Below, piece after piece: positions 8,121-15,625 of a stretch of DNA of 40,760 bases. Source of the DNA: Clostridia bacterium (GTDB lineage: Bacteria > Bacillota > Clostridia > Peptostreptococcales > Anaerovoracaceae); assembly GCA_900766045.1 (NCBI GenBank), contig CAAFTW010000031.1, forward strand, positions 1 through 40,760. The letters are read 5' to 3'. Position numbers and translations under genes: made by a program. The notes below the pieces were generated by a model that saw only the letters and a list, made by a program, of their open reading frames with translations, searched no databases and was not told the DNA's origin. The number at the start of each line of letters is the position of its first letter. Positions within the stretch are counted from its first letter, which is position 1.

Positions 8121-8360
8121 AATTTTCACACACCTTTCCTGTAAAATAGAGCCCTCTGCACTCTGTGCTGGGGAGTGCGGAAGGCTCCGTTTCATTCTTC
8201 TTATTTCACTGCAGACTGCCGGAATCCGGGGACGGATCCACAGAACGGTCTCTGCTCCGTGTCTGCGGCAAAAGGTATCCTGTGCTGAGGGAATACCTGT
8301 ATATTCCTGAACGCCTGGCCTTTCTGCAGCCTGGTCTGCTGAGATCTAAAAGGATCAGAA

Positions 8361-8681
8361 TTAGATGTACTTCTGAATCATTGCCTCGATGGACTCAGGT
8401 GTGCACTCATCCTTTACGAGCTCTTCAACCTTCTCGCCGTCCTTGTAGATTGCCATTACCGGCAGTCCCAGAACCTGCTGCTTGATTGCTGCACGGCGTG
8501 CGTGTGTTGTGTTCAGAGAAGCGAACTTGATCTTGTCGCCGTACTTATCAGCAAACTCGTGAACCTTTGGCATCAGAGCCATGCATGGCTGGCATCCGTC
8601 ACCGAAGAAATCTACGAATACATATCCGTCTTTATAGTTTAAAACTTCTTCATCAAAATTCTTCTTATCGCACTCTACCAT
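8361..8681 (-). CDS. trxA: Thioredoxin
   Basis: This is a 106-residue thioredoxin with active site GDGCQPC (Cys30, Cys33), a variant of WCGPC. It keeps a cis-proline context (VLGLPVMAIY) and a C-terminal helix. In glycine reductase organisms thioredoxin delivers electrons from thioredoxin reductase to selenoprotein A. The placement 142 bases after trxB and upstream of the grd operon supports that role. I start at MVECDKK because AGGAGG lies just upstream; a longer frame to 8708 would put the ribosome site inside the gene. The unusual active site may tune its redox potential or partner choice. Confidence 0.93.
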   Translation of the reverse strand: MVECDKKNFDEEVLNYKDGYVFVDFFGDGCQPCMALMPKVHEFADKYGDKIKFASLNTTHARRAAIKQQVLGLPVMAIYKDGEKVEELVKDECTPESIEAMIQKYI

Positions 8682-8823
8682 TGTAATGCCTCCTGTATCA
8701 ATCTGCATCGGCTTTCCGGTCTGTGGGCGGCCGGATCTGCCGAACCTTTTCTGATTTCTGATTTCCGCCGGTCATCCGTTTCCGCGCTGCCGGCTGCTCT
8801 TCATCGACCACTGCCTGGTCAGT

Positions 8824-9768
8824 TTAATAGCTGGACATACTCTTTTCTACCTGAACAGCAGCAATCGCTCCGTCTGCGGCAGCGGTAACAACCTGACGCA
8901 GGCTCTTTACACGTACATCTCCGGCTGCGTATACGCCCGGCAGATTGGTGTGCATATCCTGATCTGTAGGAATGTATCCGCGCTCGTCCATTTCCAGTCC
9001 AGTACCCTCAAAGATCTTGGTATTCGGAACGGTTCCGACGAATCCGAACAGGCCGAACATACCGTCATCCGGATCCGCTTCGATCGTTGTGATCTCGCCG
9101 GTCTTGACATTCTTAACGTCCATGGAGGACAGGAGTCCCTCTCCGTGGAGAGCAACGACTACAGAATCCCACATGAAGTGGAGCTTCGGGTTCTTGAAGG
9201 CCTTCTCCTGAACGTGCTTGTCCGCGCGCAGCTGGTCTCTTCTGTGGATAACCGTTACCTTGCGGGCAAACTTGGTCAGATACATAGCCTCTTCAACTGC
9301 GGAATTTCCGCCGCCGACTACATAAACTTCAAAATCTTCAAAGAAGTTCGCGTCACATGTTGCGCAGTAGGACACGCCCTTTCCTGTGAACACGCCTTCA
9401 TTCTCGCATCCGATCGGGCGCGCATGCGCTCCGGAAGCGATGATTACGTTATGCGTCTTATAGTCCTGCTTTACACCATGCAGGACCTTGACATCACCAT
9501 TCAGTTCTACTGACTGGATGCTGTCAGACGCTCTCTTTGCGCCGAATCCCTCTGCCTGTTTGGCCATGCGGGCAACGAGCTCCGGTCCGGACTCACCCTG
9601 AACAGCCTGTCCCGGGTAGTTCTCAATGCTGTCTGTGATCGCAATCTGTCCGCCGTCCTGGCCTCTCTCCAGAATCAGCGCATTCATCTGGCTGCGGCCG
9701 GCATACAGACCTGCAGACAGGCCGGCCGGTCCGGCTCCGATGATGACCACATCATAGATTTCTTCCAT
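8824..9768 (-). CDS. trxB: Thioredoxin reductase (NADPH, FAD)
   Basis: The 314-residue flavoprotein has an N-terminal FAD-binding motif GAGPAGLSAGLYAGR, the redox pair CATC (Cys135, Cys138), a central nucleotide-binding motif GGGNSAVEEA and a C-terminal FAD motif GVYAAGDV. This is the standard low-molecular-weight TrxB layout. It reduces the thioredoxin encoded next to it and so supplies glycine reductase. The chosen start (9768) has GGAGGTGCAAT upstream; an open extension to 9867 lacks family similarity. A strong promoter with an embedded dyad lies at 9892-9919. Confidence 0.95.
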   Translation of the reverse strand: MEEIYDVVIIGAGPAGLSAGLYAGRSQMNALILERGQDGGQIAITDSIENYPGQAVQGESGPELVARMAKQAEGFGAKRASDSIQSVELNGDVKVLHGVKQDYKTHNVIIASGAHARPIGCENEGVFTGKGVSYCATCDANFFEDFEVYVVGGGNSAVEEAMYLTKFARKVTVIHRRDQLRADKHVQEKAFKNPKLHFMWDSVVVALHGEGLLSSMDVKNVKTGEITTIEADPDDGMFGLFGFVGTVPNTKIFEGTGLEMDERGYIPTDQDMHTNLPGVYAAGDVRVKSLRQVVTAAADGAIAAVQVEKSMSSY

Positions 9769-9891
9769 ATTGCACCTCCATAACACCGCATCTTCTGCGA
9801 TGCCATATCTTCCCGATGGTCGACATTCCGGATACTCCAGTGTCAGAGCAAACACCTTGTTCAGCATTCCGGAAATATCTTTCTACCCCCT

Positions 9892-9919
9892 ATTATATCG
9901 ATTTTTTCGATATTGACAA
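9892..9919 (-). promoter_or_regulatory. trxB promoter with dyad operator in the spacer
   Basis: On the minus strand TTGTCA (9914-9919) and TATAAT (9892-9897) are 16 bases apart. A perfect 7-bp inverted repeat, ATATCGA (9895-9901) and TCGATAT (9907-9913), fills the spacer and overlaps the -10 box, so a bound repressor would block RNA polymerase. The rest of the spacer to 10207 is AT-rich and must hold the plus-strand promoter of the reductase at 10208. It also has a Rex-like TTGTTAACAATAAACAA near 9987, with non-standard spacing. Confidence 0.65.
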
Positions 9920-10207
9920 CCATTTCTGAACACGATTCCGATATTTTTTAATCATGATTAGAACTGACAATTACTTGATTGTATTTTTGTTAACAATAAA
10001 CAATTTCCATATCTGTCCAATTCCATTTGTCACCTGCATAACCTATTACCTTGCTCGGTTTATTTTGTCTCAATTCTAAAATCCATGCACATTACCTGAA
10101 ATAGGAAATATCAATTAGACATTTCTGAATTATTTGCTAATCTTGAAATGGACATATACACAAACATACACATCAACTGACATTACAGAAATAAAAGGAG
10201 AAAGAAA

Positions 10208-11479
10208 ATGGCTGACTACAGAGAAATGTGGAAAGAGCTCGGCATGGATGTCGAGAACCATGACAACCTGTGCGCCGTTCTGCCGCAGGCAATCGGAGAC
10301 GTCTTCCTGTCTCAGAAAAACAGACCGGAGAAGATGGATTACTTCGACTTTGTCATCGCTGAGGTTCACGGCGTACGCCCGGCAGAGCTGAAGAAGTTCA
10401 GAGAAGAAGGCGGAAAGGTCTTCGGTACCTTCTGCACCTACGTACCGGATGAGGTCATCTTCGCCGGCGGCGGAATCGCAACCGGTCTGTGCGCAGGCTC
10501 CCAGTTCTGGGTTCCGGGCGGCGAACAGGTTCTTCCTGCCAATGTCTGTCCGCTGATCAAGGCCAGCGTCGGCGCACGTCTGACCAGAACCTGCCCGTTC
10601 TTCCGCCTGGCCGACATGTACATCGGCGAGACAACCTGCGACGGAAAGAAGAAAGCTTATGAAATTCTTTCTGAGGACGTTCCGATGCACATCATGGACC
10701 TTCCGCAGATGAAGCGCCCGGAAGACATCGAAAAATGGGCCGGCGAGATCAAGACTCTGATTTCCAAGGTTGAGGAAGTCACCGGAAACAAGATCACCGC
10801 TGCTGCTCTGAAGAAGAACATCCACATGATCAATGAGAAGAGAAAGGCTCTGATGCGCCTCTACAAACTGCGCCAGAACCCGGTCGTTCCCATCAGCGGC
10901 ACCGATGTTCTTCTGATTTCCCAGATCGCATACTACGACGATCCGGTACGCTTCACCCAGAAAGTCAACGAGCTCTGCGATGAATTGGACGAGCGTGTTG
11001 CCAAGGGCATTTCCGCCGTTCCGGAAGGCAGCAAACGTATTCTGGTATCCGGCACACCGATGGCCGTTCCAAACTGGAAGATGCACAATATCATCGAAAG
11101 CTCCGGAGCAGCCATCGTCTGCGAAGAGACCTGCACCGGCACACGCTACTTCGAGAATCTGGTCGATGAGTCCGGCGAGACCCTGGACGAGATGATCCAC
11201 GCTATTGCCGAGCGCTACATGAAGATCAACTGCGCATGCTTCACCCCGAACACCGCAAGAATCGACGATATCAAGCGTCTCGCTAAGGATTATCACGCAG
11301 ACGGCGTCATCGACATCCACCTGAAGTTCTGCACAACCTATGACGTCGAGGAATACTTCGTCGAAAAGGAAATGAAGAAGGACGGCATCCCGTTCCTGGA
11401 GATCGAGACGGACTACACCGACAGCGATTCCCAGCAGCTGAAGACCAGAGTCGAGGCCTTCATCGAAATGCTGAGCTAG
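10208..11479 (+). CDS. 2-Hydroxyacyl-CoA dehydratase-family reductase, probable double-cubane-cluster protein
   Basis: The 423-residue protein belongs to the HgdB/FldB-like family of [4Fe-4S] enzymes activated by an ATP-driven archerase. Cysteines spread through the first third (Cys76 in TFCTYVP, Cys114 in ANVCPLIKA, Cys129 in RTCPFF, Cys144 in ETTCDGK) and later ones (CEETCTGTRYF, CACFTP, KFCTTYD) exceed what one [4Fe-4S] cluster needs. This favours the YjiM-type double-cubane reductase group over a true acyl-CoA dehydratase. The gene is single-subunit and paired with its activase and DUF3343, the YjiM/YjiL-like arrangement. Double-cubane enzymes reduce small inert molecules in vitro, but the natural substrate is unknown. 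GGAGAAAGAAA precedes the ATG. Confidence 0.85.
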   Translation: MADYREMWKELGMDVENHDNLCAVLPQAIGDVFLSQKNRPEKMDYFDFVIAEVHGVRPAELKKFREEGGKVFGTFCTYVPDEVIFAGGGIATGLCAGSQFWVPGGEQVLPANVCPLIKASVGARLTRTCPFFRLADMYIGETTCDGKKKAYEILSEDVPMHIMDLPQMKRPEDIEKWAGEIKTLISKVEEVTGNKITAAALKKNIHMINEKRKALMRLYKLRQNPVVPISGTDVLLISQIAYYDDPVRFTQKVNELCDELDERVAKGISAVPEGSKRILVSGTPMAVPNWKMHNIIESSGAAIVCEETCTGTRYFENLVDESGETLDEMIHAIAERYMKINCACFTPNTARIDDIKRLAKDYHADGVIDIHLKFCTTYDVEEYFVEKEMKKDGIPFLEIETDYTDSDSQQLKTRVEAFIEMLS

Positions 11480-11510
11480 TGAATCAGACAAAAAACACAC
11501 GCAAGAAAGA

Positions 11511-11536
11511 AACAGCCGGCGCCTTGTCCGGCTGTT
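11511..11536 (+). terminator. Intercistronic hairpin after the reductase
   Basis: A 9-bp perfect stem, AACAGCCGG (11511-11519) and CCGGCTGTT (11528-11536), with an eight-base loop lies 31 bases after the reductase stop and ahead of DUF3343. There is only a short T run, so it may be a partial terminator or an RNA-stabilising stem that lowers expression of the DUF3343 and activase genes. Confidence 0.5.
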
Positions 11537-11567
11537 TGCGTCTGCCCGGACAAGAAAGGAGCCTGGC

Positions 11568-11822
11568 ATGGATACAGAAAACCAGCTGCATTACTATATT
11601 CTGTTTAAAAATCACACCGACGGAACGGCGATGTACCACGCCCTGAAAACAGCAGGCCTGAAAGCACAGATCGCCCCGACCCCGCGCCAGCTCAGTGTCT
11701 GCTGCGGCGTTTCCCTGATCATTCAGCCGGAAGAAATCCCGCAGATTAAAAAAATTGCGAAAGAACAGCATCTGGATTATGTTAAGATAGAGAGCGTAAA
11801 CAATCCATTTAAGAGGGGGTAA
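11568..11822 (+). CDS. DUF3343 protein, putative Se/S carrier-like (copy 2)
   Basis: The 84-residue protein shares the DUF3343 pattern: an N-terminal beta strand (HYYILFKNHTDGTAMYHALK), the cysteine motif QLSVCCGVSLII, and a short C-terminal helix-strand region. The motif has two adjacent cysteines where copy 1 reads SASCGLCW. It sits between the probable double-cubane reductase and its activase, two bases before the latter. This placement suggests a role in delivering sulfur, selenium or a cluster to the reductase; that is inference. AGGAG precedes the ATG. Confidence 0.85.
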   Translation: MDTENQLHYYILFKNHTDGTAMYHALKTAGLKAQIAPTPRQLSVCCGVSLIIQPEEIPQIKKIAKEQHLDYVKIESVNNPFKRG

Positions 11823-11824
11823 AC

Positions 11825-12613
11825 ATGTATTACATTGGCATAGATATCGGGTCCACCGCATCCAAGGTCTGTGTACTTCCGCCAGAGAAAGGCACACCGG
11901 AAGACATCATGCGCTGTGAAGTTCTTCCGACCGGCTGGAGCAGCAAGGTTACATCCGCTTCCATCAAAAAACAGCTGGAGCCTTACCTGAACAGTGAAGA
12001 AGGATGCCGGACCGTCGCAACCGGATACGGCCGCATTTCCGTCGACTACGCGGATAAAGTCATCACAGAAATTTCCTGCCACGCAAGAGGCGGATATGAA
12101 CTCGCCGGAAAAAACTGCTCCGTCATCGACATCGGCGGACAGGACACGAAGTTCATCAGCGTCCACAATGGAAAAGCCATTGATTTCCTGATGAACGACA
12201 AGTGCGCGGCCGGAACGGGAAAATTCATCGAGGTGATGGCAAACCGTCTGGGTGTCACGATTGAAGAGATGTTCGAACTGGCTGAGGAGGGTCACGCGAA
12301 CGGCCATCCGGTTTCCATCAGCTCCCTGTGCACCGTATTCGCCGAATCCGAAGTGATCAACTACATGGGAGAAGGCAAGGATAAAGAAGATCTGGCTGCC
12401 GGCATCATCCAGTCCGTTGCACTGAAAGTCGCAACCCTGGTCCAGCGCCGCGAACTGCAGGACTACGTCATCCTGACCGGAGGCCTGAGCCAGAGCCGCT
12501 TCCTGGCATCCCTGCTCTCCAATGAACTGCATACAGAAGTCCACCCGATGGAAAACGGACGTTTTGCGGGAGCGCTGGGCGCTGCCCTTCTGGCGAAAGA
12601 AAAACTGCAGTAG
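11825..12613 (+). CDS. ATP-dependent activase of the 2-hydroxyacyl-CoA dehydratase/reductase family
   Basis: The 262-residue protein has the ASKHA ATPase fold of the BcrAD/BadFG/HgdC family: phosphate 1 loop GIDIGSTASK at the N-terminus, phosphate 2 loop IDIGGQDTKF, and adenosine motif LTGGLSQS near the C-terminus. Two cysteines, Cys127 in NDKCAAGTGKF and Cys169 in SSLCTVFAESEV, are the ligands that bridge a [4Fe-4S] cluster between two monomers. It hydrolyses ATP to inject a low-potential electron into the partner encoded at 10208. It follows DUF3343 by two bases with an AGAGGGGG ribosome site. Family assignment is firm. Confidence 0.93.
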   Translation: MYYIGIDIGSTASKVCVLPPEKGTPEDIMRCEVLPTGWSSKVTSASIKKQLEPYLNSEEGCRTVATGYGRISVDYADKVITEISCHARGGYELAGKNCSVIDIGGQDTKFISVHNGKAIDFLMNDKCAAGTGKFIEVMANRLGVTIEEMFELAEEGHANGHPVSISSLCTVFAESEVINYMGEGKDKEDLAAGIIQSVALKVATLVQRRELQDYVILTGGLSQSRFLASLLSNELHTEVHPMENGRFAGALGAALLAKEKLQ

Positions 12614-12655
12614 CTGCAGCAGGGAAAAATATCGTTACTGCCGCGGCTTAAAAAC

Positions 12656-12712
12656 AACAAGGCTGCCGCACGAAGCTGATTTTCACAACTTTGCGCGGCA
12701 GCCTTGTTTTCG
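12656..12712. terminator. Bidirectional terminator between activase and lysR
   Basis: A 14-bp perfect stem, AACAAGGCTGCCGC (12656-12669) and GCGGCAGCCTTGTT (12695-12708), is followed by TTTT on the plus strand and by GTTTTTAAG on the minus strand. It separates two converging transcripts. Confidence 0.85.
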
Positions 12713-12741
12713 TTATCCTGGCGCGTGCCGTTCAATATTGA

Positions 12742-13644
12742 CTATTTAAATTTATTCATGACAAACTCACGGAAGCTGACGGCCGCCGGTGCCATGGCGA
12801 TGGTCTTATTCCAGATCATATAGAACTCGCGCTTCAGATTCAGCTCGTCATCCGCGAAACGGAAGATGATGAAATCATCGTTTTTCTGGTTCTCTGCAAC
12901 GGAGCGCGGAATAACGGACACGCCTACACCCGCGGTAACGCAGTGGCAGACTGCATCCAGGCTGTTTACAGAAGCCGCGGAGTTCAGATGCAGACCATGC
13001 TGTTCATAAACCAGCTCTTCAAAGGTGCTGCGCGTTGCGGATCCGCCTTCGCGCAGGACGAAGGGCTCATGAATAAAATCTTTATAGGAGATGGACGCAG
13101 ATTTCTCGCGGAGCGCACGGTATTTTTCCTGATTCGGGGTAATCACCACAGATTCATCCCTGCAGAGCAGAGCGCGGCCGATGTCCGCGTTTCTGCGCTT
13201 GCTTCCGACGAATCCGATTTCTCCCCGGCCGCCGGCAATGCTTCCCCAGACCTCTTCACTGTCCGACTCATTCAAGAAGAAACGGACATTCGGATGCTCA
13301 GAGCGGAACTCTGCCATCATAGACGGCGCGATGAACTCCGCCGGAACACTGGATGCTTCAATCGTCACAATTCCGGAAACATCTTTCACGAAGGCGTTCA
13401 TTTCCAGCATCGCCTTTTCTCTGGTGTTCAGCATGTCGGTCGCGTATTTATAGAAGTCCGCGCCCTCTGTCGTCGGTACAGATTCTCTTCCGCGGCGTTC
13501 AATCAGTTTCACGCCCAGTTCTCTTTCCAGTGCCTGAATATGCGTGCTGATCGTCGGCTGCGTCAGGAACGCTGCGTCTGCCGCCTTGGAGAAACTGCGA
13601 TATTTAACGACATTTACGAATGCTTCAATCTGCTTAAAATCCAT
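12742..13644 (-). CDS. LysR-family regulator of the selenium-metabolism-associated type
   Basis: The 300-residue protein has an N-terminal LysR winged helix-turn-helix (MDFKQIEAFVNVVKYRSFSK, then AAFLTQPTISTHIQALE) and a C-terminal effector-binding domain. The sequence and its position three bases after selB match a LysR subgroup repeatedly found in selenocysteine gene clusters. It probably responds to a sulfur or selenium metabolite and acts on nearby promoters, but effector and targets are unknown. GAGGG lies in the end of selB, so translation is likely coupled. Confidence 0.9.
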   Translation of the reverse strand: MDFKQIEAFVNVVKYRSFSKAADAAFLTQPTISTHIQALERELGVKLIERRGRESVPTTEGADFYKYATDMLNTREKAMLEMNAFVKDVSGIVTIEASSVPAEFIAPSMMAEFRSEHPNVRFFLNESDSEEVWGSIAGGRGEIGFVGSKRRNADIGRALLCRDESVVITPNQEKYRALREKSASISYKDFIHEPFVLREGGSATRSTFEELVYEQHGLHLNSAASVNSLDAVCHCVTAGVGVSVIPRSVAENQKNDDFIIFRFADDELNLKREFYMIWNKTIAMAPAAVSFREFVMNKFK

Positions 13645-13647
13645 CTT

Positions 13648-15552
13648 TTACCCTCTTACTCTTGCATCGCCGATTTTCACGGTGATATGCTGACGATCCC
13701 AATACTCTAATATAATCATGGCGTACTTTCTGGACGCATGGATCAAATCGCGGAATTCCGCCAGGGTAATCTGCCCCTGCTTATCCACAGTCTCTGTCAT
13801 GGCATCCAGCGCTTTCTGATAAAACTCCGGATCCATCAGGTTCTGGCCGTCCAGCCGGATCAGTTCTCCGGAACCTGCCATGGCGTCCAGAACGTGACGC
13901 GCAAGCTTCGGATCATTCTCCTCTTTCAGCACCTGATCCTGTGACGGCATCTCATAGCCTGCCTCTTTATAGACCTTCTTCATCCGCTCTCTGATCTTAT
14001 CCATCTCCGGAGTGAACTGAACCTTGAAATCTGCCAGCGCCACTGCGTTGGCCTCTTCCCGGATCTTTCCGGCTTCCAGCATGCACTGGCCGATCCCCTG
14101 TCCGGCCTGCTTGTCCTGGATGCGCAGATCCTTCATCAGACGGGAATAGAATTCCTCTTTCAGCATTCCCTGTGTCAGCGGATTTTTCTCATGGAAGGCG
14201 GAAAGGATCTTCTCTCCGGCTTCATATGCGCCATCCAGATAAACCACATGCATGAGATATTTCCCGACCAGCTGAACCTTCTTTTCTTCCATCAGCTTTT
14301 CTACGATGGAATGGCACTGCTCTCTTCCGATTCTCAGACGCGCTGCCAGCACTGGCTCCGTCAGCAGATGGGCGCTGCCTTCCAGAATGTACTGCTCGGC
14401 GATGTCCTTCATTTCTCCGTGATCCTTGATTTCCAGAGCATGAAGGACGCTGTCACGGTTTCTCTTATGCTTGGCCGGATGCGCGTCCAGAATGCGTCCG
14501 CCTCCGATGGTTACGACCGGAGAATAGAAGCGGACGATGAAGCGGTCTTCTCTCTTGAAGGCAACTTCTTTCTCAAAACGAATCTGTGCGTAGCAGCTGT
14601 CTCCCGGCTCCGCTGCGTCCCGGTCCAGCAGCACCAGTTTCCCGATTACCTCGGTCGACCCGCAGTAGAAGTGCACTCTGCTGTTATTCAGTACCTCGTA
14701 TTCGATATTATCGAACAGCTCCAGATAAATATCCGCCATCATGGACGGCTCCAGAGAGTCCGGATAGGCCAGCACGTCGCCCCTGTTCAGCTCTTCTTTA
14801 CCGATTCCGGCAAGATTGAGGGCCGTTCTCTGTCCCGCAAACGCCGCATCCACAGACTCATTATGCACCTGGACATTGCGGACCTTTACCTTGCGGTCCT
14901 CCGGGAAAATCTCGACTTCATCACCCTTGCGGATGGTTCCCTCGATCAGGGTTCCTGTAATGACGGTGCCGTAGCCCTGAATCGTAAATACACGATCGAT
15001 CGGCAGACGGAAGAGCTCTTCCGCGTTGTTTTTCAGCAGAGCATCGTCTATCTGCGATACAATCAGCTGCTTCAGCTCTTCAATGTGATAGCCCTCAAAA
15101 GCAGCGACTTCGATGCTCGGTGCATCTTCCAGGAAGGTTCCCTTAACCAGCTCCCGGGTGTCATCCTCGACCAGCTGAACCCAGTCCTCATCGTCCACCA
15201 TGTCGCGCTTGGTAAATACGATGATTCCGCGGCGGATTCCCAGCATGTCCAGAATATGGAGATGCTCCACCGTCTGCGGCATGACGCCCTCATCCAGCGC
15301 TACAACCAGCAGAACCATGTCGATTCCGCCGATTCCCGCCAGCATGTTGCGGATAAACTTTTCATGTCCCGGTACGTCAATGATGCTGATGTTATAATCT
15401 CCGCAGATCATGTCCGCGAATCCGTTTTCAATCGTAATTCCGCGCTTCTGCTCCTCTTTCAGGCGGTCTGTGTCCGTCCCGGTCAGCGCGCGGATCAGAC
15501 AGGTCTTTCCGTGATCGACGTGGCCTGCTGTTCCGACAATAATATTTTTCAT
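13648..15552 (-). CDS. selB: Selenocysteine-specific elongation factor SelB
   Basis: The 634-residue GTPase begins MKNIIVGTAGHVDHGKT (P-loop GHVDHGKT), with RGITIENGF switch I, DVPGHEKF switch II and TKRD in place of NKxD. Domains II and III follow, and the C-terminal 230 residues form the winged-helix array that binds the SECIS hairpin of the mRNA. It brings Sec-tRNA-Sec to UGA codons, three of which are in this window. It lies between selA (73 bases upstream) and lysR (three bases downstream) in one minus-strand operon. Confidence 0.97.
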   Translation of the reverse strand: MKNIIVGTAGHVDHGKTCLIRALTGTDTDRLKEEQKRGITIENGFADMICGDYNISIIDVPGHEKFIRNMLAGIGGIDMVLLVVALDEGVMPQTVEHLHILDMLGIRRGIIVFTKRDMVDDEDWVQLVEDDTRELVKGTFLEDAPSIEVAAFEGYHIEELKQLIVSQIDDALLKNNAEELFRLPIDRVFTIQGYGTVITGTLIEGTIRKGDEVEIFPEDRKVKVRNVQVHNESVDAAFAGQRTALNLAGIGKEELNRGDVLAYPDSLEPSMMADIYLELFDNIEYEVLNNSRVHFYCGSTEVIGKLVLLDRDAAEPGDSCYAQIRFEKEVAFKREDRFIVRFYSPVVTIGGGRILDAHPAKHKRNRDSVLHALEIKDHGEMKDIAEQYILEGSAHLLTEPVLAARLRIGREQCHSIVEKLMEEKKVQLVGKYLMHVVYLDGAYEAGEKILSAFHEKNPLTQGMLKEEFYSRLMKDLRIQDKQAGQGIGQCMLEAGKIREEANAVALADFKVQFTPEMDKIRERMKKVYKEAGYEMPSQDQVLKEENDPKLARHVLDAMAGSGELIRLDGQNLMDPEFYQKALDAMTETVDKQGQITLAEFRDLIHASRKYAMIILEYWDRQHITVKIGDARVRG

Positions 15553-15625
15553 CTATGTTTTGCCCCTTATTTCTGCAGCTGCTTTATTTCCATATCTTTC
15601 TCTGAATATCTCTTCATCCGTTTCC

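Noticed and set aside
9975..10010. Rex-type operator TTGTTAACAATAAACAA
   Set aside because: The half-sites are one base too close and one is imperfect for the Rex consensus; mentioned only as a possibility.
10130..11569. 479-codon minus-strand frame opposite the reductase
   Set aside because: Antisense shadow; the reductase frame has a good ribosome site and conserved cysteines.
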